NCBI GenBank assembly: GCA_016845285.1
Contig: JAERSX010000030.1
Location: 1-5,992, forward strand
Origin: Deltaproteobacteria bacterium
GTDB lineage: Bacteria > Myxococcota_A > UBA796 > UBA2385
Direction of reading: 5' to 3'
Length of the DNA: 5,992 nt
The notes under the pieces are model-generated. The model was not told the DNA's origin, searched no databases, and saw nothing but the letters and a program-made list of their open reading frames with translations. A program made the position numbers and the translations under genes. Of this stretch, positions 1 to 4,856 are shown in pieces (within the stretch, counting starts at the first letter, position 1; each line of letters starts with the position of its first letter).

Positions 1-534
1 CCCTTCGGTGTGTTCGTGGACATCGGGGGCATCCAGGGCCTGGTGCCCACCCGAGAGATGGGGTGGGCCGCGGGCAGCGAGCCTCCCACGCGAGGAAGCC
101 GTGTGTCGGTCCGCATCCTCGAGTTCGATCGGGACGCTGGCAAGGTGACCCTCAGCCTGAAGGACCCCGCCCTCGGACCTTGGCTCCGGGTCGGAACGGA
201 CTTCGAAGTGGGCAAGGTCTACTCGGGCAAGGTGGTCCGCACGACGGACTTCGGTGCCTTCGTGGAGCTCGCCCCCGGCCTGCAGGGCCTGGTCCACATC
301 TCCAACCTGGCCGACCACCGGGTCGAGCGGGTGGAGCAGGTCGCCAAGACCGGTGCCACCGTCCAGGTCCGCATCATGTCGGCCGACGTGGACCGCGAGC
401 GACTCGAGCTCGGCATCAAGCAAGCCAGCGACGACTGGGTCCCAGCCGGCAAGCCCGGCTCGCAGGACACGCGCTCTTCGGGAAGCCTCGGCACCTTCGC
501 CGACCTGCTGTCTGGATTCAAGCTTCCGAAGTAA
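1..534 (+). CDS. S1 RNA-binding domain protein, 3' part (5' end outside window)
   Basis: The frame is already open at base 1 and its first residues (PFGVFVDIGG) are the middle of an S1 domain, so the gene starts upstream; the GTG at 10 is internal. The 177 visible residues contain the end of one S1/OB-fold domain (to about residue 54, ending in the strand pattern VTLSLKD) and a complete second one (about 69-141), with the hallmark G-x-V run, then TDFGAFVEL and GLQGLVHISNL, ending in RLELGIKQ. A short tail, rich in Gly/Ser/Asp, ends in LGTFADLLSGFKLPK. S1 domains bind single-stranded RNA, so a cytoplasmic role in translation or RNA metabolism is expected. Ribosomal protein S1 itself normally has four to six S1 domains. 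Whether this is an S1 paralogue or a smaller two- or three-domain protein cannot be told without the 5' part. It converges on the glycosylase gene with 27 bases between the stop codons. Confidence 0.9.
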   Translation, partial: PFGVFVDIGGIQGLVPTREMGWAAGSEPPTRGSRVSVRILEFDRDAGKVTLSLKDPALGPWLRVGTDFEVGKVYSGKVVRTTDFGAFVELAPGLQGLVHISNLADHRVERVEQVAKTGATVQVRIMSADVDRERLELGIKQASDDWVPAGKPGSQDTRSSGSLGTFADLLSGFKLPK

Positions 535-537
535 CGA

Positions 538-552
538 CCGCGTTGCTCGCGG
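538..552. terminator. Possible short bidirectional terminator hairpin between convergent genes
   Basis: CCGCG (538-542) pairs with CGCGG (548-552) around the 5-base loop TTGCT, in the 27-base gap between the stop of the S1 gene and the stop of the convergent glycosylase gene. The stem is all G/C, but only 5 bp long and not followed by a T-run on either strand. It fits an intrinsic terminator poorly and could be chance in GC-rich DNA. The location between two convergent stops is the main support. Confidence 0.25.
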
Positions 553-561
553 AGGCCCGAC

Positions 562-1530
562 TCAGGCCCGCCCCTGCATCCGCGCCCGCAGCGCCTTGAG
601 GTCTTCGAAGGTCGCCCGCTTCTCGCTGGGCTGCCGCAGCAAGTAGGCCGGGTGGTAGGTGCACATGGTGGGGATCTCGCGTTCGCCGACCTCGAGCGTG
701 CGCCACTCACCACGGAGTCGTCGAATGCCGCGAGAGGTCTCGAAGATGGTCTGAGCGGCCACCCTCCCGAGCACCAGGATGAAGTCGGGCGCGATGGCGG
801 AGATCTGGCCGTCGAGGAAAGGCCGACATGCGGTGATCTCGGCGGGACGAGGGTCACGGTTGTCCGGGGGACGACACTTGACCACGTTGGCGATGTAGAC
901 CTGACTCCGCTTCAAGCCGAGCACGTTCTCCACCATGCGGTCGAGCATCTGGCCGGCTCGGCCGACGAAGGGCTCGCCTCTGCGGTCCTCGTGAAAGCCA
1001 GGTGCTTCACCCAGGATCAGCAGGCGAGCGTCCGGTGTCCCCACGCCGAAGACGATCTGGCTGCGCCCTTCACAGAGTCCGCAGCGTCGGCAGTCCCCCA
1101 GGTGCGCCCTCACCCCCGGCAGATCGAGACCTGCCGGAAGGGCGGCCTCTGGCGGAGGACGGCTGGGTGGCGACGCGGGGCCCCAGGCGCCCAGGGCTCC
1201 GGATCCCTGGGACGGCCTGCGCTCAGGCGAGGACTTGGGAGACGGAGGACGTCTTGGCGCGAGACCTGGCGACGCCGGAGGCACCGGCACCGGAGGCTTC
1301 TGCGGTGTGGGGCGCGGATCGGCACCCGACCCCTTGCGGGCCGCCGGGGGGGATGGTGTCCGCCGCGTGCTCGGTGCCCTGGACTGCGCCCGCTTGGCGA
1401 CGGAGAGCTCCTCACGGGGGAAAATGCGCGCCCCCCTGGCCGCTTCCCATTCCGTCCAAGCACGAAGATCGCCCAGCAACTCGGCGAGCTCCTGCCGGTC
1501 GGCTTCAACCGCTTCGTCAGAGGAGGTCAA
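562..1530 (-). CDS. Family 4 (Fe-S) uracil-DNA glycosylase with long disordered N-terminal region
   Basis: This is predicted to remove uracil from DNA as the first step of base excision repair. The C-terminal ~190 residues carry the family 4 signature: GEAPGFHEDRRGEPFVGRAGQ (motif 1, from residue 174), IANVVKCRPPDNRDP (212-226) and the HPAYLLR motif (293-299). Cysteines at 147, 150, 219 and 235 match the four expected [4Fe-4S] ligands; C153 is an extra nearby cysteine. The chosen start is TTG at 1530-1528 (322 aa). GGAG lies 5 bases upstream, and the codon overlaps the maf stop as TTGA, which indicates translational coupling. The frame stays open to an ATG at 1689, but that would overlap maf by some 160 bases and add an arginine-rich stretch typical of shadow frames. 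Family members are often only about 200 residues. Here residues 1-45 look helical and charged, and residues 46-135 are a Pro/Ser/Arg/Ala-rich, probably disordered linker. Confidence 0.93.
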   Translation of the reverse strand: MTSSDEAVEADRQELAELLGDLRAWTEWEAARGARIFPREELSVAKRAQSRAPSTRRTPSPPAARKGSGADPRPTPQKPPVPVPPASPGLAPRRPPSPKSSPERRPSQGSGALGAWGPASPPSRPPPEAALPAGLDLPGVRAHLGDCRRCGLCEGRSQIVFGVGTPDARLLILGEAPGFHEDRRGEPFVGRAGQMLDRMVENVLGLKRSQVYIANVVKCRPPDNRDPRPAEITACRPFLDGQISAIAPDFILVLGRVAAQTIFETSRGIRRLRGEWRTLEVGEREIPTMCTYHPAYLLRQPSEKRATFEDLKALRARMQGRA

Positions 1531-2162
1531 GAGGTCTCCGACCGGGCCGGGGTGGGGAGGCGAAAGCCCCGAAGGCGAAGCTCGCCCAGCAGGGCGAACA
1601 ACGGCAGGCCGATGACGTTGTTCCAGTCGCCTTCGACCGTCTCGAGGAGCCAAGCACCTCGGCCTTCGGCCATGTAGCCGCCCGCACAACCACGGGCCTC
1701 GCCATCCGCGACGTAGGCTTCGAGCTCGCGATCGTCCAGGTCCGCCCGCAGCCGCACCCGGCTGTCGACGGCGAAGGTGGTGCAGGAGCCTTGGTGATGG
1801 AGGGCCACCCCCGTGCTCAAGGTGTGGACCCGTCCACGCAGCTGCTTGAGACGCTGGAGCCAGGAGTCATCGTCGGCAGGCTTGCCAAAGCTCTCGCCGT
1901 CGAGATGGGCGACCTGATCGGCGCCCACCACCAGCGCGTCGGGCCCGACACGGGCCGCCACCACCTCGGCCTTGGCCCGCGCGCGAGCCACTGCAGTCTG
2001 CCGAGGTTCTGCCTCCTGGATGGCGGCCTCGTCCACGTCGGCAGCCAATCCCCGAGCATCGAGGCCCGCCGAGCGGAGCAGCTCGAGACGCCAAGGACTT
2101 GCAGAGGCGAGCACCAACTCAGGAACGGCGTCGACAGGTGGCGCACACCGGATCAGGGACAT
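1527..2162 (-). CDS. maf: Maf family nucleotide pyrophosphatase (YceF-like features)
   Basis: Maf proteins are cytoplasmic house-cleaning enzymes that hydrolyse modified or non-canonical nucleoside triphosphates to monophosphates and pyrophosphate. The 211-residue product has the usual family length and motifs: ELVLASASPWRLELL near the N-terminus (nucleotide/phosphate loop), ADVDE, GADQVAHLDGESFGKP with the conserved acidic residue, the GRVHTLSTGVAL segment, CAGGYMAEGRG, and the GLPL motif near the C-terminus. SPWR, DQV and an E in the MAEG stretch resemble E. coli YceF (7-methyl-GTP pyrophosphatase) more than YhdE, which has SPRR and DTVV. This is from memory of those sequences, so the substrate remains an inference. 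The ATG at 2162-2160 is preceded by AGGG with a 6-base spacer. The longer open frame to 2342 would run through the divergent promoter region into hsp70 and is arginine-rich, so it is rejected. The gene is first in the maf-glycosylase operon. Confidence 0.93.
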   Translation of the reverse strand: MSLIRCAPPVDAVPELVLASASPWRLELLRSAGLDARGLAADVDEAAIQEAEPRQTAVARARAKAEVVAARVGPDALVVGADQVAHLDGESFGKPADDDSWLQRLKQLRGRVHTLSTGVALHHQGSCTTFAVDSRVRLRADLDDRELEAYVADGEARGCAGGYMAEGRGAWLLETVEGDWNNVIGLPLFALLGELRLRGFRLPTPARSETS

Positions 2163-2305
2163 CAGGCACCCTGGCAAGGGGGGGCCACCTATAGTACGGT
2201 CCCGCCGAGGTCGCCGAACTGCCAGGCGTCCACGGTAGACCCGCGAGAACCTCCTTGGCGGCGCTCCCCTGTCGCCTGCTGTCGCACAGCTGACCCAGGA
2301 CCCCG
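2163..2305. promoter_or_regulatory. Divergent intergenic region between maf (-) and hsp70-vWA (+); candidate promoters
   Basis: These 143 bases separate two divergent starts and should hold promoters for both operons. The only A/T-rich spot is CCTATAGTACGG (2188-2199). TATAGT (2190-2195, + strand) is a five-of-six match to a -10 box, and TACTAT (2196-2191, - strand) is a four-of-six match. A weak -35-like TTCGGC lies 16 bases upstream of the minus-strand box; no good -35 is seen on the plus strand. A 7-bp inverted repeat, CCTGGCA (2170-2176) and TGCCAGG (2220-2226), flanks the A/T spot and could be an operator or chance. Just before the hsp70 SD a small hairpin GCTGT-CGC-ACAGC lies at 2278-2290. 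No CIRCE element (TTAGCACTC/GAGTGCTAA) or convincing heat-shock sigma-32 promoter is visible. Confidence 0.35.
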
Positions 2306-4318
2306 ATGACCACGCGCGCCGTCGGTATCGACCTCGGAACAACCTACTCGGCCATCGCCCATGTCAACCGTCACGGGGTACCCGAGATCCTGCTCAACGC
2401 CGAGGGCGACCGCATCACGCCGTCGGTGATCCTCTTCGATGGAAGTGACATCTCGGTCGGCACCTACGCCAAGCAGGCGGCGGTGGCCTTCCCCGAGCAG
2501 ATCGTCGAGTTCGTCAAGCGACACATGGACGACGACAGCTGGCGCTTCCACTACCGGGACCAGGGCTACGGCCCCGAGCAGCTCTCCAGCTTCATCCTGG
2601 CCAAGCTCAAGCACGACGCCGAGCTCCGCCTCGGCCACCGCATCGACGAGGCCGTCATCACGGTGCCCGCCTACTTCGGCGACCTCCAGCGCAGAGCCAC
2701 CATGCGCGCAGGAGAGATGGCGGGCCTGCGGGTGCTCAAGCTCCTGAACGAGCCCACCGCTGCGGCCTTCGCATACGGCCTCGCCAACGCTGGCCAGAAC
2801 ATGCGGTGCCTGGTCTTCGACCTCGGCGGCGGCACCTTCGACGTCACCATCGTCGACATCACCGGCAACGAGATCAACGTCATCGCCACCAACGGTGACC
2901 ACCGCCTCGGTGGCAAGGACTGGGACGATCTCCTCATCCGGTACGCAGCCGAGGAGTTCCAGCGCAAGCACAAGCAAGACCCCACCGAAGATCTGGCGGC
3001 CTACCACGACCTCAAGCAGAAGTGTGTCAGCGCAAAGCTCTCCCTGAGCAAGCTCCCAAAGGTCAACATCTTCTACGACTTCGACGGGCGCATCATGCGG
3101 CTCGCGGTCACCAGAGAGCGCTTCGAGGACCTCTCCACCGGCTTGTTGGCCCGCTGCGAATCCCTGACCAAGGCAGTGCTCGACGACGCAAAGCTGCGCC
3201 CTGGAGACATCGACACGGTGCTGCTCGCCGGCGGCTCTACACGCATGCCCATGGTTCGGCGGCTCATCAAGCGGATCTTCGACAAGCCTCCGGCCACCGA
3301 CATCAACCCCGACGAGTGCGTGTCACTGGGTGCCGCTCTGACCGCCGCCCTCGAGAGCGCGCGGCTCGCCGGCGAGCGCCCCCCGGTCGACATCCGTACC
3401 CACGACGTGACCAGCCACTCTCTGGGCATGGTGGTGTTTCGGGATCAGCGTCTCCACAACAGCACCATCATCCGTCGCAACAGCCGCATTCCCAGCGAGC
3501 AGACCCGCGACGACTACGTCACCACCCACGACGGCCAGACCAGCATCGACCTCTGGCTCGTCCAAGGTGAGAAGCAGAACCCGCTCGAGTGCAACGTCCT
3601 CGGCCACTTCGAGTTCTACGGGATCCCGCCTCGCCCAGCCGGTGACTCCCGGCTGGCGGTGACCTACCGCTACAATGCCAACGGCATCGTAGAGGTCGAG
3701 GCGATGGACATGTCGACGGGTCAGACCCTCGCCCATCGCCTTGCTGCTGGCACCGTGACCCTCGAAGACCTGGCCCGGAACCGGGTCCCCATGCACGTCG
3801 CCCTCATCATGGACTGCTCGGGCTCCATGTACGGGACCAACATCCGGGAGGCACGCAAGGCCGCCAACAGCTTCGTGGAGCGCACTCTGGGCCCGGGTCG
3901 ACAGGTCGCCGTGATCGCCTTCCCTGGGGGCATTCAGTGCCGCCCCACGCCGGATCAGGCCATCATCGCCGATGCCGTGGCCAAGCTCCGCCCCATCGGC
4001 AGCACCCCGATGCATCGCGGCCTGGCCCACGCCCGTGAAGCGCTCAAGGGCCACGCTGGCATCCAACGCATCTACATGGTCATGACGGACGGACACCCCG
4101 ACGACCCGGACGCCACCCTCGCCGAGGCCTACCGCATCAAGCGCATGGGCGGACGCCTCATCACCATCGGCGTCGGTCGCCAGGTCCAGCAAGAGTTCCT
4201 CGAACAGGTGGCCAGCGGACCTCGCGACTACCACTACTGCAATGAGAGCGTCGAGCTCGAAGGCACCTTCATCAACCTCGCCACCCAGCTCGACAGCTCG
4301 AAAGAGGGGAGCGCGTGA
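2306..4318 (+). CDS. Hsp70 chaperone with C-terminal von Willebrand factor A (vWA) domain
   Basis: This 670-residue cytoplasmic protein starts at an ATG preceded by AGGA with a 5-base spacer. Residues 1-360 are a complete Hsp70 ATPase domain: phosphate-1 loop DLGTT (9-13), catalytic lysine K71 in VKR, PAYF (121-124), phosphate-2 loop DLGGGTFD (172-179), LGGKDWDD (201-208), adenosine motif LAGGSTRMP (307-315) and NPDEC (334-338). Residues about 361-480 are a substrate-binding beta domain, seen as DVTSHSLG, IIRRNSRIPSEQT, DLWLVQGE, LGHFEFYGIPP and NGIVEVEAMD. Where DnaK has its helical lid, residues about 494-665 form a vWA domain with an intact MIDAS metal site: D503/S505/S507 (DCSGS), T567 and D595 (TDG). 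The domain order suggests an ATP-driven chaperone whose peptide site is joined to a protein-binding module instead of a lid. The linker reads VDIRTHDVT instead of the usual VLLLDVT. The stop overlaps the next start (GTGA), so it is coupled to the GrpE-like gene. The client is unknown. Confidence 0.95.
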   Translation: MTTRAVGIDLGTTYSAIAHVNRHGVPEILLNAEGDRITPSVILFDGSDISVGTYAKQAAVAFPEQIVEFVKRHMDDDSWRFHYRDQGYGPEQLSSFILAKLKHDAELRLGHRIDEAVITVPAYFGDLQRRATMRAGEMAGLRVLKLLNEPTAAAFAYGLANAGQNMRCLVFDLGGGTFDVTIVDITGNEINVIATNGDHRLGGKDWDDLLIRYAAEEFQRKHKQDPTEDLAAYHDLKQKCVSAKLSLSKLPKVNIFYDFDGRIMRLAVTRERFEDLSTGLLARCESLTKAVLDDAKLRPGDIDTVLLAGGSTRMPMVRRLIKRIFDKPPATDINPDECVSLGAALTAALESARLAGERPPVDIRTHDVTSHSLGMVVFRDQRLHNSTIIRRNSRIPSEQTRDDYVTTHDGQTSIDLWLVQGEKQNPLECNVLGHFEFYGIPPRPAGDSRLAVTYRYNANGIVEVEAMDMSTGQTLAHRLAAGTVTLEDLARNRVPMHVALIMDCSGSMYGTNIREARKAANSFVERTLGPGRQVAVIAFPGGIQCRPTPDQAIIADAVAKLRPIGSTPMHRGLAHAREALKGHAGIQRIYMVMTDGHPDDPDATLAEAYRIKRMGGRLITIGVGRQVQQEFLEQVASGPRDYHYCNESVELEGTFINLATQLDSSKEGSA

Positions 4319-4812
4319 GCGACGAGAACCGCACAGCAAAAGACATCGGGGAGATCCGCCGGATGCTCGAAGAGCAGACCCAGCGTGAAGACCTCCAGAA
4401 GACCGCCTTCGATCAGCTCTACGAAGAGCTCAAGCAGTACAAGGAAGACTTCGTCTTCCAGTCAGAGAAGCCGCTGCTCCTCGACCTGCTGCTCTTCTAC
4501 GACAGTCTGAACTGGTTCCAGCAGAGCCTGGTCAAGAAGGAGATGAGCCCCGACGTCATCGCAGACTCCTTTCAGTACCTCATCGATGAGTTTCTCGAGG
4601 TGCTCTACCGCCGAGACGTGCTGCCCATCGAAGGCAAGGACGCCTTCGATCGCGAGCTGCAGAAGGCCATCAAGGTGGTCAAGACCGGCGACAAGACCCG
4701 CGACTGGGATGTGGAACAGGTCTTGAAGCGCGGGTTCACACGCGCAGGCAAGGTGCTCCGGGCAGAGGAAGTGGTGGTGTACCGCTACAATGAAGACGGT
4801 GATGACAGCTAG
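4315..4812 (+). CDS. GrpE-like nucleotide exchange factor, diverged and short
   Basis: The 165-residue product begins at GTG 4315, which overlaps the upstream hsp70 stop as GTGA and has a strong GAGGGGAG site 3 bases before it; the next ATG (codon 17) lacks these features. The order of elements matches GrpE. There is a charged helix likely to form a coiled coil (about 8-50), then LLLDLLLFYDSLNWF (54-68), which resembles the GrpE 'LLPVLDNLERAL' segment, and a helix FQYLIDEFLEVLYRRDV (86-102). Then comes FDRELQKAI (111-119), like 'FDPNLHQAV', and a C-terminal beta part VEQVLKRGFTRAGKVLRAEEVVVYRY, like 'VVEVLQKGYKLNDRVLRPAKVVV'. GrpE proteins act as dimers that release ADP from Hsp70. Canonical ones are about 190-200 residues, so this one has a reduced N-terminus. 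It lies between two hsp70 genes and probably serves one or both. The match is from motif recall, not alignment; a non-GrpE co-chaperone remains possible. Confidence 0.8.
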   Translation: MSDENRTAKDIGEIRRMLEEQTQREDLQKTAFDQLYEELKQYKEDFVFQSEKPLLLDLLLFYDSLNWFQQSLVKKEMSPDVIADSFQYLIDEFLEVLYRRDVLPIEGKDAFDRELQKAIKVVKTGDKTRDWDVEQVLKRGFTRAGKVLRAEEVVVYRYNEDGDDS

Positions 4813-4815
4813 ACC

Positions 4816-4856
4816 AGGACCGGCACGGGGTGACTGATGAGTGACGAGCCGGTCCT
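4816..4856 (+). promoter_or_regulatory. Inverted repeat enclosing the RBS and start codon of the second hsp70
   Basis: AGGACCGGC (4816-4824) is a perfect 9-bp inverted repeat of GCCGGTCCT (4848-4856). After one A-A mismatch, two further pairs are possible (4826-4827 with 4845-4846). In the mRNA the 23-base loop would hold the GGGG ribosome binding site (4827-4830) and the ATG (4837-4839). The right arm lies in codons 4-7 of the hsp70 gene. It could tune translation of the downstream gene relative to the GrpE-like gene or act in RNA processing. Function is inferred only from position and pairing. Confidence 0.4.

Noticed and set aside
553..570. Direct repeat AGGCCCG (553-559 and 564-570) at the convergent gene ends
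   Set aside because: It is seven G/C-rich bases repeated once, partly inside the glycosylase stop region; there is no sign of a mobile element or attachment site.
1346..1352. Run of seven G (also 2178-2184, upstream of maf) as possible phase-variation tracts
   Set aside because: Seven-base G runs are short and expected in such GC-rich DNA, and neither gene is of a type known to phase vary.
1002..2309. 435-residue open frame on the + strand opposite maf and the glycosylase
   Set aside because: It covers two clear minus-strand genes with full family motifs. Its translation is Arg/Pro/Ala-rich without any recognisable domain, as expected for shadow frames in GC-rich DNA.
2163..2342. Extended maf N-terminus from an upstream ATG at 2342
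   Set aside because: It would overlap the hsp70 start and add 60 Arg-rich residues before the normal Maf beginning. The ATG at 2162 has an SD and gives the usual length.
2189..3007. 272-residue open frame on the - strand opposite the 5' part of the hsp70-vWA gene
   Set aside because: Same reasoning: it is an antisense artefact of codon bias, starting inside and crossing out of a real gene.
3323..4339. 338-residue open frame on the - strand opposite the hsp70-vWA gene
   Set aside because: It is rich in Val/Asp/Gly/Ala with no domain pattern, is fully antisense to a strongly supported gene, and mirrors its GC-biased third positions.
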